Under the pieces are notes generated by a model. The model was not told where the DNA came from. It ran no database searches and saw only the letters and a program-made list of their open reading frames with translations. Shown piece after piece: positions 17,880 to 26,313 of a DNA stretch of 64,000 nucleotides. A program made the translations under genes and the position numbers. The DNA lies in NCBI RefSeq assembly GCF_030282825.1, contig NZ_JASTZU010000034.1, positions 1 through 64,000 on the forward strand, in the 5' to 3' direction. Source of the stretch: Aquibacillus rhizosphaerae. GTDB lineage: Bacteria > Bacillota > Bacilli > Bacillales > Amphibacillaceae. The first letter of the stretch is position 1; the number at the start of each line of letters is the position of its first letter.

Positions 17880-18047
17880 TCATTTGTCTGGATGATTCCG
17901 CTTTTTTTCTTTTACATTATCCTGGACAGCCTGCTCGAATGGCTGCCTTTCTTCTTCCGTATCTTCATTAAATTCTTCTTCTAAAACAGTGTCTAACTCA
18001 TCCAAAGCATCAGAAACACTTATTTCGTTACTTTTTTTGTTAGTCAT
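17880..18047 (-). CDS. Tiny acidic hypothetical protein
   Basis: A 55-residue, highly charged protein (DALDELDTVLEEEFNEDTEE core, Lys-rich ends) with no membrane segment or cysteine. The ATG at 18047 is set by AGGAGGGGA upstream; the frame is open 12 codons further without a ribosome site. I do not recognise a family. It is divergent from three other tiny hydrophilic ORFs (18193-18648), and the set may be co-regulated, possibly in sporulation. Confidence 0.55.
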   Translation of the reverse strand: MTNKKSNEISVSDALDELDTVLEEEFNEDTEEERQPFEQAVQDNVKEKKRNHPDK

Positions 18048-18192
18048 AAGATATATTCCCCTCCTTATTTTTATTATGAACAAAGAAGCATTGGTATATG
18101 AGGTGGTTGATATAACATTTATTTCCTTGTCTACACTCGATTACTTTATCGCAAACTAAAGTTAGTTAAAGTAAAAAGGAGTGAAAATAGAT

Positions 18193-18330
18193 ATGCGAAA
18201 ACGTAGTGGACAAAAGCATGCAGCGTTAACTAATAATAAAACACCAAAAGAAAGCCTTCCAGATAGTGAAATCATTTTTAATAGGAGCGAACATAATCGC
18301 CCTAAGCATGGACCAGGTTCCAAGGGTTAA
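18193..18330 (+). CDS. Tiny basic hypothetical protein
   Basis: 45 residues, rich in Lys, Arg, Asn and His, starting MRKRSGQKHAAL and ending RPKHGPGSKG. AAAGGAGTG is well placed before the ATG. Composition recalls minor small acid-soluble spore proteins (such as SspP), but I cannot match it to one. It is the first of three consecutive tiny ORFs on the plus strand. Confidence 0.55.
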   Translation: MRKRSGQKHAALTNNKTPKESLPDSEIIFNRSEHNRPKHGPGSKG

Positions 18331-18347
18331 TAGAAAGGAGAAGGGTG

Positions 18348-18527
18348 ATGGCAGAAAATAAATCGTACTTTTCAAATAAGAAAAAGTTTGTTGATCCAGA
18401 TACTAAAGATATTGAACACCAGATAACATATCCAGGTCAAGAAGAATTCAACCTAAGAAATGTTTCGTATTCACCAGGCGAAAATAATTATTTGAGTCAA
18501 AGTGGAGATGAGAACGAAAATGACTAA
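18348..18527 (+). CDS. Tiny polar hypothetical protein
   Basis: 59 residues, polar and acidic toward the end (SGDENEND), without membrane segment. AAAGGAGAAGG precedes the ATG; a GTG immediately before it is an alternative start. It lies 17 bases after the previous tiny ORF and overlaps the next by eight bases, so the three are probably one transcript. No family recognised. Confidence 0.5.
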   Translation: MAENKSYFSNKKKFVDPDTKDIEHQITYPGQEEFNLRNVSYSPGENNYLSQSGDENEND

Positions 18528-18648
18528 CAATAAAAGAATTAACAACAGAAATAAGAACAAAAAATCTCATCCTTTTGCAGAGGAATTGTCAGACGGGGGA
18601 GAAAGAGATAAGGTAATTAAAAACCAACAAAAAGAACAGGCAGATTAA
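18520..18648 (+). CDS. Tiny Asn/Lys-rich hypothetical protein
   Basis: 42 residues starting MTNNKRINNRNKNKK and ending NQQKEQAD, fully hydrophilic. The start overlaps the end of the previous ORF by eight bases with GGAGATGA upstream, suggesting translational coupling. A strong terminator follows at once. No family recognised; a small spore or stress protein is possible by composition only. Confidence 0.5.
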   Translation: MTNNKRINNRNKNKKSHPFAEELSDGGERDKVIKNQQKEQAD

Positions 18649-18650
18649 AG

Positions 18651-18680
18651 AAAACAGTTGGTTGATTCCAACTGTTTTAT
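18651..18680 (+). terminator. Terminator of the tiny-ORF cluster
   Basis: AAAACAGTTGG pairs with CCAACTGTTTT around a six-base loop, three bases after the last tiny ORF. Confidence 0.85.
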
Positions 18681-18764
18681 ATATTCATAAAATTAAACTT
18701 GCAAAATCCCCCTGAATCCTATAGCGTTGAAATAGAAATTAGATATCAGTAGAAGGTGAAAATC

Positions 18765-19097
18765 ATGAATGAAATCGTACAATATTTTGTTGTTAATAAT
18801 GATTTGGAAATGTCAGCGGGAAAAGTTGCTGCGCAAGTTGCACACGCAGCAACACAAGCAGTTTTTGTTTATCATAAAGAAGCTGATTTTAAAACTTGGC
18901 TGGAAACGGGACAGACGAAAATTATATTAAAAGCTGAACAAAGAAAGCTAGAAGAATTAAAGGAAATAGGTTTTGTTTCGATTCAAGATGCTGGTAAAAC
19001 AGAAATTGAAGCGGGTAGTTTAACAGTAATATGTTTACCACCCATGAATAAAGTTGATGCACAAAAATATACAGCTAGTTTTGGCCTTTATAAGTAA
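18765..19097 (+). CDS. PTH2-type peptidyl-tRNA hydrolase
   Basis: A 110-residue protein of the archaeal/eukaryotic PTH2 family, which cleaves peptidyl-tRNA. Diagnostic features are VVNNDLEMSAGKVAAQVAHA, with Lys and His in the K-x3-Q-x2-H arrangement, then LKAEQRKLEELKE and a C-terminal GSLTVICLPP. Length is near the family's normal single domain. Bacteria normally use the unrelated Pth1, so this is likely an accessory copy or a diverged PTH2-like protein. AGAAGGTG precedes the ATG at 18765. Confidence 0.8.
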   Translation: MNEIVQYFVVNNDLEMSAGKVAAQVAHAATQAVFVYHKEADFKTWLETGQTKIILKAEQRKLEELKEIGFVSIQDAGKTEIEAGSLTVICLPPMNKVDAQKYTASFGLYK

Positions 19098-19324
19098 TCC
19101 ATGTTTCTGACATTTTTCGTCATTAATATAAGAAAAAGCAGAAAAATCGCAGTTTATGCGGTTGCCCGGGAAATATTTACATAATTTTAAAGGGAAATAA
19201 CTTGTTTGCTATACAAATATTATTGTCTGTTTGAATCCATAAAATTGAAACAAGCTTAAAAAATTGGTACTATTAGTATAAATATTGCTAGAATGTTTAG
19301 CATTACAATAGGAGTTGATAAAAG

Positions 19325-19756
19325 ATGGATTTTAATCTTTTTATGAGTGATGTAGTTAATGGTGCTCGAAAGGAAATTACCGAAGCAGGTTATAACGAAT
19401 TGACTACACCTGAAGATGTTGACAAAGCATTCCAGCGTGAAGGTACTACACTAGTAATGATTAACTCTACATGTGGATGTGCGGGTGGTGTTGCACGACC
19501 GGCAGCAGCTAATGCTATCCATTATGATAAGCGTCCGGATCATCTGGTAACGGTGTTTGCTGGTCAGGACCGAGAGGCTACGGAAAAGGCAAGACAGTAT
19601 TTTGAAGGCTATCCACCATCTTCCCCATCTTTTGCGCTACTTAAAGATGGAAAAATAGTAACAATGGTTGAACGTCATGATATTGAAGGATTTGGCCCGG
19701 TTGATGTTGTGAATCGATTACAAAGAGTGTTTGATGAAAACTGTTCTGAAATTTAA
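19325..19756 (+). CDS. brxB: Bacilliredoxin (BrxA/BrxB, DUF1094)
   Basis: A 143-residue thioredoxin-fold protein with the family's CGC active site in [14 protein letters not shown]. Bacilliredoxins remove bacillithiol from mixed disulfides on proteins after oxidative stress. Position next to the yqjA homologue matches B. subtilis yqiW (brxB) rather than yphP (brxA). AGGAGTTGATAAAAG precedes the ATG and a terminator follows. The 227-base gap upstream shows no clear element beyond a likely promoter region. Confidence 0.92.
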   Translation: MDFNLFMSDVVNGARKEITEAGYNELTTPEDVDKAFQREGTTLVMINSTCGCAGGVARPAAANAIHYDKRPDHLVTVFAGQDREATEKARQYFEGYPPSSPSFALLKDGKIVTMVERHDIEGFGPVDVVNRLQRVFDENCSEI

Positions 19757-19778
19757 TTAATTCAATTGGTATATTCTT

Positions 19779-19816
19779 AAAATCCCTTGTCATTTAAAAA
19801 GTGACAAGGGATTTTA
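19779..19816 (+). terminator. Terminator after bacilliredoxin gene
   Basis: AAAATCCCTTGTCA pairs with TGACAAGGGATTTT around a nine-base loop. Confidence 0.9.
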
Positions 19817-19860
19817 TATGCTGTACATTAGAAATATTATATGAAGAGGGAGGATCTATC

Positions 19861-20820
19861 GTGAAAATAGGTTACCGCACAATAAAAACAGCATTGGGCA
19901 CGCCTCTTGCAATATGGATTGCTGAACTGTTACAACTTGAAAACTATGTTTCTGCTGGCATTATAACTCTACTGTGTATTCAACCAACACGAAAAAGGTC
20001 TTTTCTTAGTTCATGGCATCGATTCGGTGCGTGTTTATTAGCTATTTTGTTTTCTTATATTATATTTGAAATTATTGGTTTTCATCCCATTGCAATTTGT
20101 ATTTTACTTTTGTTATTTATTCCAATGACGATTAAATTAAATTTAACGCCTGGTATTGTAACTAGTTCAGTTATTTTACTACACTTATATAGCTCTGAAA
20201 ACATTAATTTGGACTTAATAATTAATGAGCTATTACTAATTACGATAGGAATAGGAATAGCGTTATTATTAAATCTATATATGCCTAGTTTGGAGATGAA
20301 TTTAAAAAAGATGCAAACGAAGGTTGAAGATAACTTTCGCATCATTTTAGAAGAAATCTCTATCTATTTAAGAGAAGGTAGACAAACTTGGACAGGTAAA
20401 GAGATAACTGATACAGAAAATTTACTCAATGATGCAGAAAGGCTTGTCATGCGTGATCTAGAAAATCATGTTTTGCGAGGAAATCACCCTTATTATGAGT
20501 ACTTTCTAATGCGTAAAAAACAATTTGAAATACTAAGGCGTATGCTCCCTTTAGTAAGTCAAATGTCAGAACTATATGAGCAATCTTACCATATGGCGGA
20601 CCTTTTTGAAGAACTAGCAGAAGCAATTCATCCTGGTAATACTGCTATTGTTCATTTAAAAACAGTTCGTGAATTGAAGGAAAAGTTTGGAGAAGATGAC
20701 CTACCTAAGACAAGAAAAGAGTTTGAAACTCGAGCAAATTTATATCGTTTACTTCATGAAATTGAACAGTACCTAATATTAAAGAAAAATAATACACCAA
20801 AAAGAAAGCTTGAGGCTTAG
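19861..20820 (+). CDS. yqjA: YqjA-type membrane protein (DUF939, aromatic-acid-exporter-like)
   Basis: A 319-residue protein: four to five N-terminal membrane helices (about residues 15-145) starting with the conserved GYRTIKTALGTPLAIWIAE, then a coiled, charged cytoplasmic half (DUF939 C-terminal region). It is related to FUSC-type efflux proteins, although no substrate is established. GTG start with GAGGGAGG well placed; the ATG-less frame upstream lacks a site. Gene order brxB-yqjA matches B. subtilis. A second gene, the L,D-transpeptidase, follows 71 bases on. Confidence 0.85.
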   Translation: MKIGYRTIKTALGTPLAIWIAELLQLENYVSAGIITLLCIQPTRKRSFLSSWHRFGACLLAILFSYIIFEIIGFHPIAICILLLLFIPMTIKLNLTPGIVTSSVILLHLYSSENINLDLIINELLLITIGIGIALLLNLYMPSLEMNLKKMQTKVEDNFRIILEEISIYLREGRQTWTGKEITDTENLLNDAERLVMRDLENHVLRGNHPYYEYFLMRKKQFEILRRMLPLVSQMSELYEQSYHMADLFEELAEAIHPGNTAIVHLKTVRELKEKFGEDDLPKTRKEFETRANLYRLLHEIEQYLILKKNNTPKRKLEA

Positions 20821-20891
20821 GCTTTAAGTATCTAATATAAATACTCCATTATGGTTAAGCTATTAAAAAAGCTTTTTAGTAAGGAGTGCTT

Positions 20892-21395
20892 ATGACAAAC
20901 TTAGTTATTGCAATTCTTATGGTTTTGTCTCCGATATGGCCATTAGGAGAGAACCCAACGCCAAATGCTCCTTTTCTCATTGTTAATAAACAAACAAATC
21001 AAATTGCTTATATTAATAATAGTAAAATAGAAAAAATATACCGGGTAGCAACAGGAGCGACTAATCAACTTACACCTGATGGAATGCATACAGTGGTTGT
21101 AAAGGCTGTAGAACCTTATTATCGTAAAAAGAATATTCAAGGTGGCTCACCGGATAATCCACTTGGCTCAAGGTGGATTGGGTTTGATGCTGAAGATACA
21201 GATGGAAGAATGTATGGAGTTCATGGAACAAACCAACCGGAATCGATTGGGAAAAATGTTTCAGCAGGTTGTATTCGAATGAAAAATGAGGAAGTAGAAG
21301 TTTTGTTTTCAACAGTACCGATTGGAACAAAAATTTTTATTACGGAATCGAAAGATGACTTTGAATCGATAGCTAAAAAATGGAATGCAATGTAA
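20892..21395 (+). CDS. L,D-transpeptidase (YkuD domain), exported
   Basis: A 167-residue enzyme expected to cross-link peptidoglycan or attach wall proteins by L,D-transpeptidation outside the membrane. It has an N-terminal hydrophobic segment (about residues 2-18) and a YkuD domain with catalytic motif HGTN then SAGCIRM, whose Cys is the nucleophile. Unlike YkuD of B. subtilis it has no LysM domain. AAGGAG precedes the ATG at 20892. Followed by a strong terminator. Confidence 0.9.
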   Translation: MTNLVIAILMVLSPIWPLGENPTPNAPFLIVNKQTNQIAYINNSKIEKIYRVATGATNQLTPDGMHTVVVKAVEPYYRKKNIQGGSPDNPLGSRWIGFDAEDTDGRMYGVHGTNQPESIGKNVSAGCIRMKNEEVEVLFSTVPIGTKIFITESKDDFESIAKKWNAM

Positions 21396-21440
21396 AAACA
21401 GACTGTATGTTCACTATTTGTGAGTATACAGTCTGTTTTT
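21394..21440. terminator. Bidirectional terminator
   Basis: AAAAACAGACTGTAT pairs with ATACAGTCTGTTTTT; it serves the L,D-transpeptidase gene and the convergent Prli42-like gene, whose stop codon is two bases beyond. Confidence 0.9.
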
Positions 21441-21441
21441 C

Positions 21442-21573
21442 TTAGTTAATAAATGCTGCAAGTCCGGCTGTGAATGTTGAAAGGACCATAGCAATAATCA
21501 TAATATAAATAATAACCTTAATTCTTTTTTCACGTTTTGATTTTTTTCTTGGTGCATTTGTATTTGTTGACAT
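21442..21573 (-). CDS. Prli42-like stressosome-associated miniprotein
   Basis: A 43-residue protein: a basic N terminus (PRKKSKREKRIK) followed by one membrane helix (IIYIMIIAMVLSTFTAGLAAFIN). This is the layout of Prli42, the miniprotein that tethers the stressosome to the membrane in Listeria and has Firmicutes homologues. AAGGAGG is ideally spaced before the ATG. No stressosome genes are in this window, so the role rests on family resemblance. Confidence 0.75.
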   Translation of the reverse strand: MSTNTNAPRKKSKREKRIKVIIYIMIIAMVLSTFTAGLAAFIN

Positions 21574-21704
21574 TTTAAAGCCTCCTTAAACCCTTTGCTA
21601 TTTGTATTTTACATGGAATTTATGATTTGGACAAGTCAGATAAAAAAATACTAATATATGGTTAGAGTGAATAGAATAGAGAAAAGAAGAAGGAGGATTA
21701 TGTT

Positions 21705-23345
21705 GTGGAAAAAAATAAAAATCAGAAAGATTTGTTTCATATCTCGATTCCATTTGAAAAACAAAAAAAACTATCCTTCTATACGGATTCTTCGATTCCA
21801 ATTGAAAAATATTATAATCCAATTAATCAAGATAATTATTTCTTAGATAAAATAGGCTATCCAGGGAAATATCCTTATACAAGAGGAATTCATCCAACCA
21901 TGTATCGTCAGAAGTTATGGACAATTAGACAATACGCTGGATTCGGTTCTGCTTATGAAACAAATGAGAGGTTTCGGTATTTATTAAAGGAAGGTCAAAA
22001 CGCATTATCTGTTGCATTTGATCTTCCAACACAGCTAGGTTATGATTCGGATCATCCATTAGCAGAAGGAGAAGTTGGGAAAGTAGGTGTTGCAATCGAT
22101 ACGCTTCATGATATGGAAAAACTATTTAATGATATAAGGCTGGACCACATCAGTACTTCGATGACAATAAATGCTCCAGCAATTATTTTATATTGTATGT
22201 ATATTGCTATTGCAGAAAAACAGGGCTTGTCATCAGAACAGATAACTGGAACAGTTCAAAATGATATTTTAAAAGAATATATTGCACGCGGTACTTATAT
22301 TTTCCCACCAAAGCCCTCTATACGTTTAACTACTGATCTACTTGAATATTCGCATAAACATACACCGAAATTCAACTCCATTAGTATTTCTGGTTATCAT
22401 ATTCGTGAATCTGGCTCAAATGCTATCCAAGAATTAGCATTTACTTTTGCAAATGCAATGACATATATTGACGAAGCACTGCGTAGAGGGATAAAAGTAG
22501 ATGAGTTTGCATCTAGACTTTCTTTCTTTTTTAGTGCTAGTAATGATTTTTTTGAAGAGATTGCCAAGTTTAGAGCTGCGCGTAGAATATGGGCAACTAT
22601 AATGAAAAAACAATACCAGGCAAAAGAACCAAAATGTTGGCAATTACGTTTCCACACTCAAACAGCAGGCTCAACACTAACCAAACAAGACCCAGATAAT
22701 AATATTATCCGAGTTACCTTACAAGCCTTATCAGCTGTGTTAGGTGGGACACAAAGCCTTCATACAAATGCAAAAGATGAAGCTTCGTCTTTGCCGAATG
22801 AAGATGCAGCAAAGACTGCTTTACGAACACAACAAATTATTGCTTTTGAGTCTGGTGTTGGAAGTAGTGTGGACCCACTCGGTGGTTCCTATTATGTTGA
22901 ATATCTCACTAATGAAATAGAAAAACAGGTTTATGAATATATAAATGAAATTCAAAGAATCGGCGGAACAATTAATGCAATTGAAACGGGTTACTTCCAT
23001 AATGAAATTCAAAACGTTGCTTATGAAACTTATAAACAAGTAGAAAATAAAGAAAAAACAATTGTAGGTGTAAATAAATTTGATACGGATACCAAAAGAG
23101 AGTTACACACCCCAAGGTTATTTTCTTCTGATCATAGTCAGATTAATTCCGTGAATGAAGTTAAAAAAAGAAGAAATGAATTAAAGGTTACCAGGTGTTT
23201 ATCCGATTTACGTAACGCTATCACAACAGATGAGAATCTTGTTCCATTCGTTCTGGCAGCAGTTAAATCATATTGTACGGTAGGTGAAATATGCCATGTA
23301 TTCAGAGAAGTGTTTGGGTCATACTCGGCAAATGAAAAAACATGA
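21705..23345 (+). CDS. Acyl-CoA mutase large subunit (methylmalonyl-CoA mutase type)
   Basis: A 546-residue catalytic TIM-barrel subunit of a coenzyme-B12 acyl-CoA mutase. Conserved motifs are HPTMYRQKLWTIRQYAGFG, LSVAFDLPTQLGYDSDHP, SMTINAPA, NDILKEYIARGTYIFPP and FNSISISGYHIRESG. The Tyr in RQYAG is the methylmalonyl-CoA mutase form, whereas isobutyryl-CoA mutases have Phe. It lacks the B12-binding domain, which is encoded by the next gene, a split like IcmA/IcmB and archaeal mutases. AGAAGGAGG precedes the start. It sits where B. subtilis has yqjC-yqjD (epimerase and propionyl-CoA carboxylase), which are absent here. I see no cobalamin riboswitch upstream. Confidence 0.88.
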   Translation: MEKNKNQKDLFHISIPFEKQKKLSFYTDSSIPIEKYYNPINQDNYFLDKIGYPGKYPYTRGIHPTMYRQKLWTIRQYAGFGSAYETNERFRYLLKEGQNALSVAFDLPTQLGYDSDHPLAEGEVGKVGVAIDTLHDMEKLFNDIRLDHISTSMTINAPAIILYCMYIAIAEKQGLSSEQITGTVQNDILKEYIARGTYIFPPKPSIRLTTDLLEYSHKHTPKFNSISISGYHIRESGSNAIQELAFTFANAMTYIDEALRRGIKVDEFASRLSFFFSASNDFFEEIAKFRAARRIWATIMKKQYQAKEPKCWQLRFHTQTAGSTLTKQDPDNNIIRVTLQALSAVLGGTQSLHTNAKDEASSLPNEDAAKTALRTQQIIAFESGVGSSVDPLGGSYYVEYLTNEIEKQVYEYINEIQRIGGTINAIETGYFHNEIQNVAYETYKQVENKEKTIVGVNKFDTDTKRELHTPRLFSSDHSQINSVNEVKKRRNELKVTRCLSDLRNAITTDENLVPFVLAAVKSYCTVGEICHVFREVFGSYSANEKT

Positions 23346-23757
23346 GCAGATCCGTGTCTTAATTGGAAAAGTCGGATTAGATGGTCACAATCGAGGTGCT
23401 ATTATTCTTGCAAAAGCACTAAGAGAGAAAGGTATGTACACTGTGTATTCAGGTTTAAGACAATCTCCGGAACAGATTGCAGCGCAGGCAATGAAATATA
23501 ATGTTGATATTATTGGTCTCTCATCACTATCTGGTGCTCATAGAAGCCTCTTTCCGAAAGTCGCATCCGAACTTTCTAAATTAGAAGGTAGACATATTCT
23601 TATTATTGGAGGAGGATTAATTCCTGATAGCGACATTGCATTTCTAGAAAAAAGAGGTATTACAAAAGTATTTAATGATTCTAATATTTCGATAGAAGAA
23701 ATTGTAAACTCAATTGAACAGTTAGTGTTCAAGAGAAAATACTCCTTAAAAAATTGA
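23332..23757 (+). CDS. B12-binding small subunit of acyl-CoA mutase
   Basis: A 141-residue cobalamin-binding domain. DGHNRG supplies the D-x-H-x-x-G motif whose His ligates cobalt, followed by LSSLSGAH and IIGGGLIPD, the usual B12-domain signatures. The ATG at 23332 overlaps the end of the large-subunit gene by 14 bases, so the two are translationally coupled and should form one heteromeric enzyme. Length fits a stand-alone subunit. Confidence 0.9.
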   Translation: MKKHEQIRVLIGKVGLDGHNRGAIILAKALREKGMYTVYSGLRQSPEQIAAQAMKYNVDIIGLSSLSGAHRSLFPKVASELSKLEGRHILIIGGGLIPDSDIAFLEKRGITKVFNDSNISIEEIVNSIEQLVFKRKYSLKN

Positions 23758-23824
23758 CATTATTAAACCGATTCGCTAACGTTATAATTATTCGTTGTAA
23801 CATACACAGGAGGTACTAGTAGTT

Positions 23825-24943
23825 ATGGTAAATGAAGATAGACTAGTAAATGAATTTATGGAACTTGTTAAAATCGATTCAGAAACGAAAGATGAAGCTA
23901 AAATCGCTGAAGTGCTGAAGAAGAAATTCGGAGATTTAGGTCTTGACGTGATAGAAGATGATAGTAAAGTGAATACAGGGCATGGTGCTGGTAATCTCGT
24001 CTGTACACTTAAAGGAACTAATAAGAATGTTGATTCTATTTATTTTACTTCTCACATGGATACAGTTGTCCCGGGAAAAAATATAAAACCGTCAATTAAA
24101 GATGGCTATATCGTTACGGATGGAACGACAATCTTAGGAGCCGATGACAAAGCAGGACTTGCTGCAATGCTGGAAGCGATTCGTGTACTTAAAGAAGATA
24201 ACTTAGAACATGGTGATATCCAGTTTATAATAACTGCTGGTGAAGAGTCTGGTCTTGTAGGAGCAAAAGAACTTGATATGAGTTTAGTGAAGGCAAAGTA
24301 CGGCTATGCCGTTGATAGCGATGGGAAAGTTGGAAATATTATTGTAGCAGCACCTACCCAAGCTAAAGTTAATGCAATAATCAAAGGGAAAACCGCACAT
24401 GCTGGTGTCGCACCTGAGAAAGGCGTTTCAGCGATTACAATAGCTGCAAAATCAATAGCAAAAATGCCATTGGGAAGAATTGATGAAGAAACAACTGCAA
24501 ACATAGGTCGTTTTGAGGGTGGCTCAAAAACGAATATTGTATGTGATCATGTTGAAATTTTGGCAGAAGCGCGTTCTTTAATCCCAGAAAAGATGGAAGC
24601 ACAAGTAGAAAAAATGAAAACGGCATTTGAAGAAACTGCCACGCAAATGGGTGGAACTGCTGACATCGAAGTTAAAATCATGTATCCAGGATATAAAAGG
24701 GAAGCTGGAGATCACGTAGTGGAAATTGCTAGGAGTGCAGCAAAGGCAATAGGAAGAGAAAGTGAATTATTGCAAAGTGGTGGTGGTAGTGATGCTAACG
24801 TCATTGCTGGACATGGGATCCCCACTGTTAATTTAGCAGTTGGTTATGAAGATATCCATACAACAAATGAGCGAATGCCAGTTGGAGAGCTTGTAAAAGT
24901 ATCTGAATTAATTATTGCAATAGTAAAAGAAGCTTCAAAATAA
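23825..24943 (+). CDS. yqjE: M20 peptidase, YqjE/PepT-like
   Basis: A 372-residue zinc dipeptidase/tripeptidase-type enzyme. Metal-binding segments are SHMDTVVPG, GADDKAGLAA and EESGLVGA, with a dimerisation domain between about residues 175 and 285 and a late HTTNERM segment. It is very like B. subtilis YqjE, also by position (before the Pol IV gene). ACAGGAGGTACTAGTAGTT precedes the ATG. Substrate specificity is not proven for this family. Confidence 0.88.
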   Translation: MVNEDRLVNEFMELVKIDSETKDEAKIAEVLKKKFGDLGLDVIEDDSKVNTGHGAGNLVCTLKGTNKNVDSIYFTSHMDTVVPGKNIKPSIKDGYIVTDGTTILGADDKAGLAAMLEAIRVLKEDNLEHGDIQFIITAGEESGLVGAKELDMSLVKAKYGYAVDSDGKVGNIIVAAPTQAKVNAIIKGKTAHAGVAPEKGVSAITIAAKSIAKMPLGRIDEETTANIGRFEGGSKTNIVCDHVEILAEARSLIPEKMEAQVEKMKTAFEETATQMGGTADIEVKIMYPGYKREAGDHVVEIARSAAKAIGRESELLQSGGGSDANVIAGHGIPTVNLAVGYEDIHTTNERMPVGELVKVSELIIAIVKEASK

Positions 24944-24951
24944 GCAAAGTT

Positions 24952-24986
24952 AACAAGTCAATCTTTTAGTAGATTGGCTTGTTTTC
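24952..24986 (+). terminator. Terminator after yqjE
   Basis: AACAAGTCAATC pairs (one G-U) with GATTGGCTTGTT, then TTTC. Confidence 0.8.
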
Positions 24987-25036
24987 AGTAGTAATTGATT
25001 TATTAAAAGTTGAAATGCTATGATATAATGGTTCTA

Positions 25037-25048
25037 GAACGAATGTTC
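25037..25048. promoter_or_regulatory. LexA (SOS) box before Pol IV gene
   Basis: GAACGAATGTTC is an exact GAAC-N4-GTTC palindrome, the core of the Gram-positive LexA operator. It lies eight bases after a TATAAT (25024-25029) and 18 bases before the ATG at 25066, so bound LexA should block transcription. DNA-damage induction is the expected consequence. Confidence 0.8.
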
Positions 25049-25065
25049 TGTGAGGGAAGATGTAT

Positions 25066-26313
25066 ATGTCGAAATGGTATCCAAAAAAAGGTCGTGTTAT
25101 TTTACATGTTGATATGAATAGTTTTTACGCCTCTGTAGAAGCTGCTTACAACCCTGAATTGAAGGGGAAAGCTTTAGCTATTGCAGGTAATCCAGAAGAA
25201 AGACGCGGAATCATTGTGACAAGTAGTTATGAGGCTAGAGCAAAAGGTGTAAAAACAACAATGCCCTTGTGGGAAGCAAGGCGTCTTTGTCCTGAGCTAA
25301 TCGTGATGCGTCCGAATTTTGAGCGTTACCGAACAGCCTCTAAAGAAATGTTTAAAATTCTATCAGAAGTAACGCCATTTGTTCAGCCGGTTTCTATTGA
25401 TGAAGGCTATATGGATATAACTGACTGTGAAGAACAAGGCTCTCCTCTGCAAATCGCTGAAACTATTCAAAAACGGATAGCAAATGAATTAGATTTGCCT
25501 AGTAGTATCGGAATTGCACCTAATAAATTTTTAGCTAAGATGGCGTCTGATATGAAAAAGCCGATGGGAATAACTGTCTTAAGAAAAAGAGACTTACAGA
25601 ATAAGCTTTGGCCACTTCCTGTTGGTGAGATGTATGGAATTGGTGCAAAAACAGCAGAAAAGCTCAATAACGTACAAATATTTACAATTAAAGATTTAGT
25701 AGAAGCAGACAGTTATTATTTGAAACGATTATTAGGTATCAATGGTGAGCGTCTGCAAAATAGGGCAAATGGTATTGATCCTAACCCAGTTGACCCAGAT
25801 GCTATTCATGATTTTAAAAGTATTGGAAGCTCAGAAACGTTACCACAAGACACAACAGATGAAAATGAAATTCGTAAATTATTTAGACAATTATCTAGAA
25901 ATGTAACAAGAAGACTAAAAAGAAAACAATCTGTTGGTCGGAATGTGCAAATTATGATACGGTTTTTCGATCGAAAAACGATTACGAGAAGTATAAAATT
26001 ACCCGACTTCATAGAGGAAGAAGATGACATTTTCACAGTTAGTTATGAATTATTTGAACAACATTGGAATGGGGATCCTGTCCGTTTATTAGGTGTTACT
26101 ATACAAGATATTGCCGAGAAAAAGGAAGTAGCGCATCAATTAGATTTATTTACTTATGAGAAGGAAGCAAGTAAAGAAGGACTGTATCAAGCAATCGATA
26201 AATTAACGGAAAAGTACGGTAAAAATCCATTTACAACAATTAAACATACGGAAGAAGACAATCAACCAAGAACTAGTTTTCAAAAAGACTTCTTGGATGA
26301 TTATAAAAAATAA
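25066..26313 (+). CDS. dinB: DNA polymerase IV (Y family)
   Basis: A 415-residue translesion polymerase corresponding by order to B. subtilis yqjH (polY1). Motifs: HVDMNSFYASVE with the first catalytic Asp, SSYEARAKGV, and SIDEGYMD with the catalytic Asp-Glu pair; a helix-hairpin-helix region (YGIGAKTAEKL), the little-finger domain and a C-terminal QLDLF clamp-binding motif follow. The ATG at 25066 follows GAGGGAAGATGTAT; an ATG six bases upstream is possible. A LexA box upstream indicates SOS control. Confidence 0.95.
   Translation: MSKWYPKKGRVILHVDMNSFYASVEAAYNPELKGKALAIAGNPEERRGIIVTSSYEARAKGVKTTMPLWEARRLCPELIVMRPNFERYRTASKEMFKILSEVTPFVQPVSIDEGYMDITDCEEQGSPLQIAETIQKRIANELDLPSSIGIAPNKFLAKMASDMKKPMGITVLRKRDLQNKLWPLPVGEMYGIGAKTAEKLNNVQIFTIKDLVEADSYYLKRLLGINGERLQNRANGIDPNPVDPDAIHDFKSIGSSETLPQDTTDENEIRKLFRQLSRNVTRRLKRKQSVGRNVQIMIRFFDRKTITRSIKLPDFIEEEDDIFTVSYELFEQHWNGDPVRLLGVTIQDIAEKKEVAHQLDLFTYEKEASKEGLYQAIDKLTEKYGKNPFTTIKHTEEDNQPRTSFQKDFLDDYKK

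Noticed and set aside
21590-21704. Possible cobalamin riboswitch before the B12-dependent mutase
   Set aside because: No B12-box-like sequence or room for the fold is seen in the 130-base leader.
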